DNA from: Chloroflexota bacterium
GTDB taxonomy: Bacteria > Chloroflexota > Dehalococcoidia > GIF9 > UBA5620
NCBI GenBank assembly: GCA_026389735.1
Contig: JAPLHH010000039.1
Span: forward strand, 1 to 29,336
Length of the DNA: 29,336 bases
Direction: 5' to 3'
The notes below the pieces were generated by a model. That model did not search any database and was not told where the DNA came from. It saw nothing but the letters and a program-made list of their open reading frames with translations. How positions within the stretch are numbered: the stretch's first letter is position 1; every line of letters begins with the position of its first letter. Position numbers and translations under genes: made by a program. Positions 7,515 through 14,645 of this stretch are shown piece by piece.

Positions 7515-7597
7515 TGTCATTGCGAGCGAAGCGTGGCAATCTCACTAATTTCTCATTATCTGGGATTGCTTCGTCGCTGGCGCTCCTCGCAATGACA
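7515..7597. repeat. Dispersed palindromic element with TGTCATTGCGAG ends
   Basis: Begins TGTCATTGCGAG (7515-7526) and ends with CTCGCAATGACA (7586-7597), with inner arms GGCAATCTC and GGGATTGCTTCG. It has the same architecture as 2807-2901 but a different terminal sequence. The start of the same motif (TGTCATTGCGAG) is also seen at 2784-2795. Confidence 0.75.
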
Positions 7598-7650
7598 ATA
7601 GGCATTCTCCTCTCTTACGCTTGCCGTTGGCTGGGTGTTAAGCAAAAAGG

Positions 7651-7747
7651 TGGCGGGAGCGTATGGGGGTCGAACCCACCGGAGGCATTTTTGATGCCTC
7701 CCGACGGATTTGAAGTCCGCGAAGCCCACCGGGACTCAAACGCTCCC
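7651..7747 (-). tRNA. selC: tRNA-Sec (anticodon TCA)
   Basis: Read on the minus strand, GGGAGCGT pairs with ACGCTCCC to give the 8-bp acceptor diagnostic of tRNA-Sec. There is a 6-bp D stem, an anticodon stem CGGA/TCCG with TCA at 7713-7711, a long variable arm (GGAGGCAT/ATGCCTCC) and a 5-bp T stem around TTCGACC. This is the bacterial 8+5 fold. G is the discriminator and CCA is encoded. 97 nt. It completes the Sec machinery found in this window. Confidence 0.96.
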
Positions 7748-7877
7748 TCGACTGCGTCTTAACTCCGCTTAAAGCAGGCCATTCCTTCTTGCCAAGTCAG
7801 GCTATATAACATCATACCAGATTCGCATTGAACAATGAAGAAACTGTGCTAGTCCGGTATGGGGGTGGAAGTTGTAG

Positions 7878-7899
7878 GGATAGACCTTTAGGTCTGTCC
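7878..7899. repeat. Small palindrome GGATAGACC/GGTCTGTCC
   Basis: A 9-bp inverted repeat with one G-U pair around TTTA, directly upstream of the longer element at 7925. The CTTTAGG-type centre is shared with that element. Together they fill most of the 300-base gap between tRNA-Sec and the LUD gene. Confidence 0.5.
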
Positions 7900-7924
7900 G
7901 CTTTGGACACGGGCTGTCTGAAAA

Positions 7925-7978
7925 TGTAGCCCCGACCCTTTAGGGTCAGGCTCCCGAGGCTAAAGCCTCGGGGTTACA
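7925..7978. repeat. Palindromic element TGTAGCCCCGA...TCGGGGTTACA
   Basis: Inverted ends TGTAGCCCCGA and TCGGGGTTACA enclose two small hairpins, GACCCTTTAGGGTC and GAGGCTAAAGCCTC. A diverged relative with the same GACCCTTTAGGGT and GAGGCTGAAGCCT modules lies at 25295-25361. Confidence 0.65.
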
Positions 7979-8049
7979 TCGTCTGAGAATCAAATTTGCT
8001 ATAATTGCGATACATTTATACTTAGCCCAGGGTTTTGTGAGAAATAAAC

Positions 8050-9366
8050 ATGGGTGAACTAGCATCCCATTCTGAAAGGGGTTCATCAATCCGGTTAAAA
8101 AAGGCACGGCATATGCAAGCTATGAGAAAGGCCTTTAATGTGGTCAGGAAAAGACAACGGGCAAATATTTGCAGGATACCAGACCTCGAAGTCCGGAAGA
8201 AAAGGCTCAGGCAAGCTCGGGAGAAAGCTATCGGTAACGAGGCACTTCTCAAACAGGCGATAGAGAATCTGAGACAAAACGGTATAAAGGTATACAGGGT
8301 GGATAGCCGGGAGGAAGCAATATCGCTGGTTATCAGTGAGATAGACGATAGCAGGCTGGTGGTCAAATCGAAGTCAAATTTGACTAAGGAAATCGGATTA
8401 ACTGAGGCTTTAGAAGCAGCGGTCATCGAGGTCATAGAAACTGACATCGGCGACAGGATAATTCAGCTTTGCGGTGATGTGCCATCGCATCCTACAGGCC
8501 CAGCCAGTCACCTCACCAGGTATGATATAGCTAAAATCCTCTCTGCTCATTTAGGCAAAACAGTAAAACCGACTGCCCGGGCGATAGTCGAGTCAATTAG
8601 AGATGAGATATCTGCATATATAAACAAGGCTACAATCGGCATCACCGGGGCCAATGCTATTGCTGCCGAAGACGGAGCTATTCTGCTGCTGCATAATGAG
8701 GGCAATATCATTCAGGTGGCAATGCGCCCAGAGAAACATATCGTTCTGGCCGGAATAGACAAGATATACGCGGGCATTGAAGAGGCTCTGAATATGTTAA
8801 AGCTCCAGACATTCTATGCCACCGGCGCTTTGGCGACCTCATTCCTAAACATAATCGCCGGCTCAAGCCAGACTGCTGATATCGAAAAACAGCTAATCAA
8901 GGGTGTTCACGGCCCTAAGGAGATATGTCTAATTCTAGTGGATAATCACAGGAGCGACATAGCCAGAAGCGAATATAAAGAGTTGCTCTATTGCATAGGC
9001 TGCGGTCAATGTCTGCTAGTCTGTCCGGCCTATAGCGTTTACGGTAACAGATTTGGCGTTGATAGCCAGCTAGGCGGGAGGGGGTTAGTTTATTCTGTTC
9101 TGAGCCTGGAAGCCACTGTCAAGGCTGATGACGGGCTTGACCTGTGTCTTACTTGCAGAAAGTGTCAGCAGCACTGCCCCTTAGCTATAGGCATCCCCTC
9201 AATGATCAACAAGTTGCGTTTGGAAAAGCGTACTAAGGTACTGGAGCCTCATTTACAGACCGCCTATGATTTTGTGCGTGCTCACATAGAGTGGGTGGGT
9301 AGCGCCATACATCTGGAGGCCTTGTTGCTGATTGCGAGGCTGCTGCGGCTTTCGGCCGGTGATTGA
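8050..9366 (+). CDS. LUD-domain iron-sulfur protein (LutB-like)
   Basis: Residues about 65-300 form a LUD domain (lactate-utilisation type, with TGANAIAAEDGAI near 199-211). A dicluster ferredoxin region follows: Cys315/318/321/325 (CIGCGQCLLVCP) and Cys366/369/372/376 (CLTCRKCQQHCP). Domain order and 438-residue length fit LutB/YkgF-like proteins, which work in oxidation of L-lactate or related hydroxyacids. The partner subunits LutA and LutC are not adjacent, so the substrate is uncertain. A TATAAT at 8000-8005 lies about 45 nt before the ATG with no good -35. The Shine-Dalgarno sequence is weak. An internal ATG at residue 22 is an alternative start. Confidence 0.8.
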   Translation: MGELASHSERGSSIRLKKARHMQAMRKAFNVVRKRQRANICRIPDLEVRKKRLRQAREKAIGNEALLKQAIENLRQNGIKVYRVDSREEAISLVISEIDDSRLVVKSKSNLTKEIGLTEALEAAVIEVIETDIGDRIIQLCGDVPSHPTGPASHLTRYDIAKILSAHLGKTVKPTARAIVESIRDEISAYINKATIGITGANAIAAEDGAILLLHNEGNIIQVAMRPEKHIVLAGIDKIYAGIEEALNMLKLQTFYATGALATSFLNIIAGSSQTADIEKQLIKGVHGPKEICLILVDNHRSDIARSEYKELLYCIGCGQCLLVCPAYSVYGNRFGVDSQLGGRGLVYSVLSLEATVKADDGLDLCLTCRKCQQHCPLAIGIPSMINKLRLEKRTKVLEPHLQTAYDFVRAHIEWVGSAIHLEALLLIARLLRLSAGD

Positions 9367-9497
9367 TAACCTCTGACTCTCCTTGGCGGTTAATCCTTGC
9401 TGATGGGCAGCTCTATCACAAAGGTAGCTCTTTTATACGGGCAATCCTCGCGCTTGTCAAGCCAGCTATGATATTGGGCATCAGGACATTTAACGTA

Positions 9498-9526
9498 GTG
9501 ACATAGTTTTATGATTGTTGTACAAT
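9498..9526 (+). promoter_or_regulatory. Predicted promoter for the small HTH-like gene
   Basis: GTGACA (9498-9503), 17-nt spacer, TACAAT (9521-9526), 36 nt before the ATG at 9563. Confidence 0.5.
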
Positions 9527-9562
9527 CGAGCTTAGGGTAGAGAGAAAGCAGGAGTCGGGTAA

Positions 9563-9796
9563 ATGGAGTTATACGTCTTAACTCAATCTGGTAGGAAGGC
9601 AATACCGGTGCTCAGGAAGGTGGGTGATGAGGTCGAAGCAAACATGCTTGAGTATCTGGGCATGGCGGAGGGGGCAACGGTGGAACAAGTTGCTGATGCA
9701 ATGAAACTGGATGAGAAGACAGCCTACGATAAGCTGAGGTCGTTCAGTGCTAATAGATGGGCTTGGCGCAAGACAACTAAGCTGGCGAGATTCTAA
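9563..9796 (+). CDS. Small winged-helix/HTH-like protein (77 aa)
   Basis: A Shine-Dalgarno-like AGGAGTCGG precedes the ATG. Residues 38-60 (TVEQVADAMKLDEKTAYDKL) have the pattern of a helix-turn-helix in which a first helix is followed by a recognition helix, and the N-terminus (LTQSGRKAIPVL) resembles a lead-in helix. No family can be named. It is followed after 58 nt by the Cys-rich mini-protein, probably cotranscribed. It may be a small transcription regulator; this is inference from the HTH pattern only. Confidence 0.6.
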   Translation: MELYVLTQSGRKAIPVLRKVGDEVEANMLEYLGMAEGATVEQVADAMKLDEKTAYDKLRSFSANRWAWRKTTKLARF

Positions 9797-9854
9797 TCTG
9801 GCAGGAGAATCAGTTTTTCGTGCTAAGGAAGATTGTGATGCAAGGAGTATGCAG

Positions 9855-10082
9855 ATGATGTTGAGGAAGCGTTGTCCTTATTGTCGTGGGCAAGGCGCAG
9901 CACCAGGTCCGGAAGGGCCTTCTGCACCTGAGCCGTGCCCGGTGTGCAACCAAAGAGGTTATAATCTGGTGCCGAGTGATGCCGGGCTGTGTTCCTGCTG
10001 TCAAGGTAGCGGGCGTGTGCCTGCTGGCGGTGAGAGCTGGAGGCCATGCCCTGATTGCGGTGGTATCGGCTCAAGGTGGTGA
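9855..10082 (+). CDS. Cys-rich mini-protein with four CxxC motifs (DnaJ zinc-domain-like)
   Basis: The product consists almost entirely of four repeats of the CxxCxGxG type: CPYCRGQG, CPVCNQRG, CSCCQGSG and CPDCGGIG. These are spaced as in the zinc-binding domain of DnaJ, which folds into two zinc sites. There is no J-domain. AAGGAG (9842-9847) is 7 nt before the ATG at 9855; the ORF is open further up to 9747, but that would overlap the previous gene and lacks a ribosome site. 75 residues. The role is unknown, perhaps a zinc-dependent RNA- or protein-binding module. xthA starts 32 nt downstream. Confidence 0.65.
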   Translation: MMLRKRCPYCRGQGAAPGPEGPSAPEPCPVCNQRGYNLVPSDAGLCSCCQGSGRVPAGGESWRPCPDCGGIGSRW

Positions 10083-10114
10083 TGATTCTGGCGGGTTTAT
10101 AAAGAGTGTCGCTT

Positions 10115-10891
10115 ATGGCAGAAGTGAAGATATTGTGTTGGAACGTTAATGGAATCAGAGCGGTAAGAGGTAGAGGGTTTCTGGAGTGGCTGTATAAAGA
10201 ATCTCCAGACATTCTTTGTCTTCAGGAGACGAAGGCGCATCCTGAACAGCTTGATGAAGAGCTGCGTCAGCCACAAGGATATCACGCATACTGGAATTAC
10301 CCGGAAAGAAAAGGCTATAGCGGTGTTGCCACATTCACAAAGACGAAGCCTGTCGCTGTGAAATATGGCTTTGAAGGCGCGGGGTTCGATTTGGAAGGGA
10401 GGGTCATAATAACCGAATATGCTGATTTCCTTCTAATGAATGTGTATTTCCCGAATGGGAAAATGGGTGAGGAACGGTTGAAGTATAAGATGGATTTTTA
10501 CGAGGCTTTTCTCCAGTTTGCTGATTCTCTCAAGGCAGTGGGAACTAAGCTGGTTGTCTGTGGCGATTTCAACACAGCTCATAAGGAAATAGATTTGGCC
10601 AGGCCGAAAGAGAATGCGAACATCTCAGGTTTTTTGCCCATTGAAAGAGCCTGGCTGGACAAGTTTGTGGCTCATGGTTATATCGATGCCTTTCGTCGCT
10701 TCAACAAAGGGCCGAACAATTATACATGGTGGGACATGAAAACGAGGGCTAGGGAAAGAAATGTAGGCTGGAGAATCGATTACTTTTTTGTAACAGAGAA
10801 TCTATTGCCAATGGTTTCAAATGCCTTCATAATGTCCGAAGTGATGGGTTCAGATCATTGCCCGGTCGGGATTATACTAAAGGCGGCATGA
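10115..10891 (+). CDS. xth: Exodeoxyribonuclease III (AP endonuclease)
   Basis: A metal-dependent base-excision repair enzyme that cleaves DNA at abasic sites and degrades 3' ends. Endonuclease/exonuclease/phosphatase-fold signatures are complete: Asn10 in LCWNVNGIRA, Glu38 in LCLQETKA, NVYFPNG, Asp151 and Asn153 in CGDFNTAH, and Asp247-His248 in GSDHCPVG. 258 residues is normal for ExoA. ATG 10115 is chosen because it lies next to the conserved first strand; a GTG at 10106 would add three residues. It may be cotranscribed with the two small genes upstream. Confidence 0.95.
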   Translation: MAEVKILCWNVNGIRAVRGRGFLEWLYKESPDILCLQETKAHPEQLDEELRQPQGYHAYWNYPERKGYSGVATFTKTKPVAVKYGFEGAGFDLEGRVIITEYADFLLMNVYFPNGKMGEERLKYKMDFYEAFLQFADSLKAVGTKLVVCGDFNTAHKEIDLARPKENANISGFLPIERAWLDKFVAHGYIDAFRRFNKGPNNYTWWDMKTRARERNVGWRIDYFFVTENLLPMVSNAFIMSEVMGSDHCPVGIILKAA

Positions 10892-10907
10892 TGAAAGGAG
10901 GTAAGCA

Positions 10908-11054
10908 ATGAAACTAAGAGGTGGTATCATTAGGCCCATCACAAGCCTGGATGCCTTCTTCACCAACACCTCCTCCACCGCAGAAATATTAAGCACAAAG
11001 CGATTCGAACTTGCAGTGCCCACGAAGGCAATGCAGATAGTCCCTCGTCGATAG
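10908..11054 (+). CDS. Possible small protein (48 aa), unrecognised
   Basis: A near-perfect Shine-Dalgarno AAAGGAGGT lies 5 nt before the ATG, 16 nt downstream of xth. The product (MKLRGGIIRPITSLDAFF...) resembles no family known to me. An ORF also exists on the opposite strand (10877-11137) without a comparable ribosome site. It could be a real mini-protein or the start of a gene whose remainder has decayed in the region up to 11200, in which I see nothing else. Confidence 0.35.
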   Translation: MKLRGGIIRPITSLDAFFTNTSSTAEILSTKRFELAVPTKAMQIVPRR

Positions 11055-11202
11055 CTTACAAGAATCTCCGATAGACTGTGCCTTGTGCTAAATGTGTTCT
11101 GTCTTGTAAAGGCTGTGGATAGCCAGGCTAGTGACAATCACCCGTCGATACAGACAGTCTGGCCAGTGATAAACGATGATTGTCAGCACCTTTCTATCTT
11201 GC

Positions 11203-11972
11203 TTAAGTCGTCAATGTTCCCCCATCAACGACAATGGTTACTCCGGTAACGTAGCTAGACGCATCAGACGCCAGATAAATCATGGCCCCGACGATTTCAT
11301 CGGGGTCACCTATGCGCCCCATCGGCACTCTCTGTAGAAACTCTTCTTTATACTCTGGCACTGCCTCAAAGATAGAGTCGCCAAGGCGTGTGTGTATGTG
11401 ACCGGGAGCTATGGCATTTACCCTTATATTATATTTTGCCCATTCTTGGGCCATAATCCTGGTTGCCATTATCACAGCAGCTTTGCTGATTGAATATACA
11501 CCGATATTTGGTTCATGCCTGAAGCCAGTTACTGATGAAACGTTGATAATCGTGCCGCCGCCGTACTCTTTCATCACCCTGGCCACAGCTTGGCTGAGAA
11601 ATACCACCCCTTTCAGGTTTAGATTAATGATTGAATCCCAGAGCCGTTCCTCTAAATCCAGCATCGGACTTATGGCTGGGCTTGTACCGGCATTGTTCAC
11701 CAAGATGTCAATTTTGCCGAACTCCTTGTAAACCGTATCGACCAGGCTCTTTATTTCTTCTAACCTACCTACATGCGCTGACACGGTAGGGCTTTTCTTC
11801 CCAATCCTCTTATTTCAGCAGCCACCTGCTCCAGGTCGGGGAGCTTACGGCTAGCAATCGCAACGTCTGCACCGGCGCTGGCAAACCCGAGAGCGGTGGC
11901 TTTACCGATGCCACGGCTGCCTCCAGTTACCAGAGCCACTTTACCCTTCAAAGAGAAATCAGGTCTTGTCAT
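11203..11972 (-). pseudogene. Short-chain dehydrogenase/reductase (FabG-like), frameshifted
   Basis: Two overlapping frames together give a full classical SDR of about 255 residues. The first (11972 to about 11785) carries the Rossmann motif TGGSRGIG at 16-23. The second carries LVNNAG, catalytic Ser in INVSSVTG, YSISK (Tyr and Lys), the cofactor loop after INAIAPGHI, and the C-terminal VTGVTIVVDGG. The frames join at about 11784/11785, where one base is missing after CTACC (expected codons for A-L-P-V-S). A single-base deletion therefore inactivates the gene, or it is a sequencing or assembly error. The substrate cannot be deduced; relatives include 3-oxoacyl-ACP and glucose dehydrogenases. 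Confidence 0.88.
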
Positions 11973-12213
11973 TTGTTCACCTCGCTTGTAGATTTACAGA
12001 ACGCCCTTTCTAGATCTGGTTAGGTCATCAAGAGCCATTATTGGAGGTTATCAGAACAAGAATAGGCTGGCGCTGCCAAACGATTGTAGCAATTTCAGCT
12101 CAAGAGGGCAATTGCTATTGCAGGATATACTGCAAGTAGATACCGGGGTAGCTCTTAGGTAGATAGCCGAAGCCTTACAGGCCACCTTCAGTCCAGCTTG
12201 TGTCAGGTGGACT

Positions 12214-12633
12214 CTATTTGACAACCATGGTGAGGTTGAATGTCCATTCTCCCTTCTCACCGCCTTCCCACGGCCTGCCGTATTCCACAGATAGTGTGCT
12301 CGTGCCTTTTTTGAGCGCTTTAAAAGTCCATACTTCTTTGCCCGGAGCTCCTACGATGCCCTCGGCTTCAGGAGACACGAACTCGTGGCCTGTTTGTTGT
12401 AATACTGTTTGGTCGCTGATTTGCGCTGATTCTGACCACTTGAAGCCTGTTGTAGCATTGGAGCACAGGGTCACTGTGAATGAGTCTCCGACGGCAGCGG
12501 ATACTTCTTTGCTGATGTGTTTTTGCTGCATGAAGTCATCGCAGGAAACCTCTATGGATGTTCCCGTGGAGCAGGATGCAAGCCACAACGATAGAGTGAG
12601 CAAGGCGAATACCGGGATTGTTCTTAGCTTCAT
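12214..12633 (-). CDS. Chagasin-like (I42 family) cysteine-protease inhibitor lipoprotein
   Basis: The N-terminus is a lipoprotein signal with lipobox LASC (Cys21), so the protein is probably lipid-anchored outside the membrane. The three inhibitory loops of the chagasin/ICP family are visible: NATTGFKW (59-66), GAPGKEVWTFKA (95-106) and RPWE (120-123). The 139-residue length fits. Inhibitors of this family block papain-like cysteine proteases; here the target could be an own secreted protease or a foreign one. GGAGGT lies 10 nt before the ATG and TATAAT (12687-12682) about 48 nt before it. No protease gene is adjacent. Confidence 0.88.
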   Translation of the reverse strand: MKLRTIPVFALLTLSLWLASCSTGTSIEVSCDDFMQQKHISKEVSAAVGDSFTVTLCSNATTGFKWSESAQISDQTVLQQTGHEFVSPEAEGIVGAPGKEVWTFKALKKGTSTLSVEYGRPWEGGEKGEWTFNLTMVVK

Positions 12634-12874
12634 TCTCGCTTTACCTCCATACTTTCATTTGGTCTGTCGTCACTTTGTTATATTATAACGCAGATAAAAT
12701 CGCTTTGTTTAGTTACGTATTCTTGACCGGTTTCCCCTTCCAGTTTACCGGATTGTAATTATATATTCAGCTAACTGAAATAGAATAAGTGGTGCATTTT
12801 TAACTTCTACTGCGTCTGCGAACCTGTAATATCCGGTCATAAGCGATGGAGAACCAAAAGAGGAGGTAAAAAAG
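12634..12874. other. Intergenic region
   Basis: It contains the predicted -10 (TATAAT, 12687-12682) of the chagasin-like gene on the minus strand and the AGGAGGT at 12861-12867 serving the tiny ORF at 12875. Nothing else was recognised. Confidence 0.4.
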
Positions 12875-12934
12875 ATGAGAAGCCGGCGCTGGTCACTGCG
12901 CCGGCTTCTCCATGAGTATAGGGGGGGGCAATGA
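12875..12934 (+). other. Possible 19-aa Arg-rich leader ORF
   Basis: An AGGAGGT lies 7 nt before the ATG. The peptide is MRSRRWSLRRLLHEYRGGQ. Its first 36 nt coincide with a 13-bp perfect inverted repeat. A second ATG overlaps the stop codon (ATGA at 12931) and opens a 41-codon ORF. Coding status is doubtful. Confidence 0.2.
12877..12910. terminator. Strong 13-bp hairpin (terminator or structured leader)
   Basis: GAGAAGCCGGCGC (12877-12889) pairs perfectly with GCGCCGGCTTCTC (12898-12910) around an 8-nt loop. There is no U-tract on the plus strand (ATGAGTATAG follows). On the minus strand it is followed by ATCTTTTTTACC, a good U-tract, so it could terminate a minus-strand transcript coming from the 13-kb side. 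Confidence 0.5.
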
Positions 12935-13131
12935 GTTGCCCAATTAGTAAAACGCTGGAAATGACCAGAAGTTTAGTCTATGTAAGGCTGAGAGCGGAAA
13001 ATTTGAAAATTTTTTGCAGTGCAGCCTATGGCACAAGATGCACTAGAGAACACTAACGATTAGGCCATGCCTGGGTTGTCTTGAACTTAGAGTACAAAAG
13101 AAGAAGGAAACAAAAGAGAAGGTAAAAGAAG

Positions 13132-13320
13132 GTGAGGCATAAGTCTTTAAGGCAATTAGCTAGGGAGTTGGGAGTTAGTCATCCCTACTTATATCAAATA
13201 AGGTATGGTAACAGGTCAGCCAGTGCTAATTTGTTAAGCAAACCGCACTTGGAAATGCTACAATGTTGGCTGATTTCCTATCTGGGGAAGTGTCGGAACT
13301 GGCAGACGAGCATGACTTAG
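13132..13320 (+). CDS. HTH (XRE/Cro-like) ORF running into tRNA-Leu, probably truncated
   Basis: Residues 4-29 (SLRQLARELGVSHPYLYQIR) form a clear Cro/CI-type helix-turn-helix, ending with the GNRSAS turn usual in short phage-like regulators. After about residue 37 the sequence no longer looks conserved, and the last 12 codons lie inside tRNA-Leu (from 13284), so the annotated C-terminus is not real protein. The start is a GTG with AGAAGG upstream. A relic of an integrated element that used the tRNA gene as target is possible, but no integrase or attachment repeat is visible. Confidence 0.5.
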   Translation: MRHKSLRQLARELGVSHPYLYQIRYGNRSASANLLSKPHLEMLQCWLISYLGKCRNWQTSMT

Positions 13321-13365
13321 GATCATGTGCCGCAAGGCGTAGGGGTTCGAGTCCCCTCTTCCCCA
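13284..13365 (+). tRNA. tRNA-Leu (anticodon TAG)
   Basis: Acceptor GGGGAAG/CTTCCCC, anticodon stem CATGA/TCATG with loop CTTAGGA (TAG at 13318-13320), a variable arm TGCCGCAAGGCG, and T arm AGGGG-TTCGAGT-CCCCT. Discriminator A; CCA is not encoded. A TACAAT at 13259-13264 may be its -10. Confidence 0.95.
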
Positions 13366-13438
13366 TTGAAGATAGAGAGCAGTCAGGCGCCAATAGTATA
13401 AAAATCGAAATTTTAGCTTAGCTGTGACCTTGGTACTA

Positions 13439-13467
13439 TTGACATTTTACTCGTGATGGTTTATTGT
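13439..13467 (+). promoter_or_regulatory. Predicted promoter of the DUF5679 gene
   Basis: TTGACA (13439-13444), 17-nt spacer, TATTGT (13462-13467), followed by AAGGAGGT 9 nt later and the ATG at 13489. Confidence 0.65.
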
Positions 13468-13488
13468 GTATCGTTAAGGAGGTAAGAG

Positions 13489-13629
13489 ATGCAAGCATAC
13501 TGCATGAAGTGCCGCACTAAGAGGGAAATGAAGGATGCCAGAAACATAAGGATGAAGAATGGCAAGCCAGCAACTCAGGGTGTATGCCCCGTGTGCGGGA
13601 CCAAGATGTTCAGAATAGGTAAGAGCTGA
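13489..13629 (+). CDS. DUF5679 zinc-ribbon mini-protein (46 aa)
   Basis: The product MQAYCMKCRTKREM... with CxxC at 5-8 and CPVCGTKMFRIGKS at the end matches DUF5679. These are tiny zinc-ribbon proteins known mainly from Chloroflexota and Actinobacteria; the two CxxC pairs probably bind one zinc. AAGGAGGT lies 5 nt before the ATG and a consensus promoter is upstream. Function unknown in the family. A strong inverted repeat follows the gene. Confidence 0.9.
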   Translation: MQAYCMKCRTKREMKDARNIRMKNGKPATQGVCPVCGTKMFRIGKS

Positions 13630-13650
13630 AGTTGTAGGTAGTTGGGACTT

Positions 13651-13693
13651 CTGAAGGGCTGGGTGTCTTTAATATAGATGCCCAGTCCTTCAG
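13651..13693 (+). terminator. Long inverted repeat after the DUF5679 gene
   Basis: CTGAAGGGCTGGGTGTC (13651-13667) pairs over 17 bp, with three wobble pairs, to GATGCCCAGTCCTTCAG (13677-13693) around TTTAATATA. It is followed by TATTAAATT, a poor U-tract. It is probably a transcription terminator or 3'-end stabiliser for the preceding gene. Confidence 0.55.
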
Positions 13694-13743
13694 TATTAAA
13701 TTCGGCTGCCTGACAGGCTACTTGCTACGGGGTTGGTGTAGCC

Positions 13744-14559
13744 ATGGGGAGACCCTCGTGGCTCGTGGAACTCATTAAGTTGGGTTTTCCGGGCCGCTTC
13801 CTTTTTGCTAAGTTGACCAAGGTGCCGATAATTGGCAAAGCCCTTGACCACTGGCTCTTCGAGGGCGACAATTTAATCTATCTGCCCAATGACCGAGTGA
13901 TTCGGATAAACAAGCCGGTCAGTGTGCCAGACCAGATGGTATTACCCTCTCAGGTGGTGGAGCATTTTATTGAGAAAGCCAATTATCATTGGGTTATGAA
14001 TACCTGCATCTGCCGCGATGCCTCTAAGTGTAAAGATTACCCGGTTGCTCTGGGGTGTCTTTTTCTTGGAGAAGCGGCATTGGGCATCAATCCGAAGCTG
14101 GGACGGCGCGTGACGAGGGAGGAGGCGCATGACCATGTGAAACGTTGCCGTGAAGCTGGTCTGGTTCATCTGGTCGGCCGCAACAAGCTGGATTCAATCT
14201 GGCTCGGTGTTGGTCCGGGTAACAAGCTTCTCACCATCTGCAACTGCTGCCCTTGCTGTTGTTTGTGGCGGATACTGCCGCACATTGCTCCTCAAATTGG
14301 CGACAAGACTACGAAGATGCCGGGCGTTGTCATAACGGTTACCGAGCAGTGTGTGGGCTGCGGAACTTGTACTCAGGGCGTGTGCTTTGTCGATGCCATC
14401 CGTCTGGTTGACAATCGTCCTGTTAGAAGTGATGCCTGTCGGGGCTGTGGTCGGTGTGTTGATGTCTGTCCCCAGGGAGCCATTGAAATCTCAATTGGCG
14501 ATGGGCAAGTTGTAGAAAAGACTATTGACCGCCTGTCTCCGCTAGTTGATGTTTCGTGA
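13744..14559 (+). CDS. 4Fe-4S ferredoxin-domain protein with Cys-rich N-terminal domain
   Basis: The C-terminal third is a dicluster ferredoxin: Cys203/206/209/214 (CVGCGTCTQGVC) and Cys232/235/238/242 (CRGCGRCVDVCP). The N-terminal 190 residues hold further conserved-looking Cys: 88, 90, 96 and 105 (NTCICRDASKCKDYPVALGC), and 166-173 (CNCCPCCC), which may bind another metal cluster. I recognise the architecture as one common in anaerobes, but no reaction is known to me. A role in electron transfer is an inference. 271 residues, soluble. The start ATG has only a weak ribosome site (GGGGTTGG). Confidence 0.8.
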   Translation: MGRPSWLVELIKLGFPGRFLFAKLTKVPIIGKALDHWLFEGDNLIYLPNDRVIRINKPVSVPDQMVLPSQVVEHFIEKANYHWVMNTCICRDASKCKDYPVALGCLFLGEAALGINPKLGRRVTREEAHDHVKRCREAGLVHLVGRNKLDSIWLGVGPGNKLLTICNCCPCCCLWRILPHIAPQIGDKTTKMPGVVITVTEQCVGCGTCTQGVCFVDAIRLVDNRPVRSDACRGCGRCVDVCPQGAIEISIGDGQVVEKTIDRLSPLVDVS

Positions 14560-14636
14560 TGGTGGGCCATTGTGGACTCGAACCACAGACCCCGGTCTTA
14601 TCAGGACCGTGCTCTAACCAACTGAGCTAATGGCCC
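14560..14636 (-). tRNA. tRNA-Ile (anticodon GAT)
   Basis: Minus strand: acceptor GGGCCAT/ATGGCCC, D-arm TAGCTCAGTTGGTTAGAGC, anticodon GAT (14602-14600) in loop CTGATAA, T loop TTCGAGT, discriminator A and encoded CCA. It directly abuts the stop region of the ferredoxin-like gene on the other strand. Confidence 0.95.
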
Positions 14637-14645
14637 CACCGAAGA

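Noticed and set aside
7408..7605. Minus-strand 65-aa ORF
   Set aside because: Its first half is the palindromic repeat 7515-7597. The remaining 33 residues have no recognised family.
9823..10212. Minus-strand ORF opposite the four-CxxC gene
   Set aside because: The CxxCxGxG periodicity and ribosome site are on the plus strand.
13284..13365. tRNA-Leu as a proven integration site
   Set aside because: No second copy of the tRNA 3' end and no integrase were found in the window.
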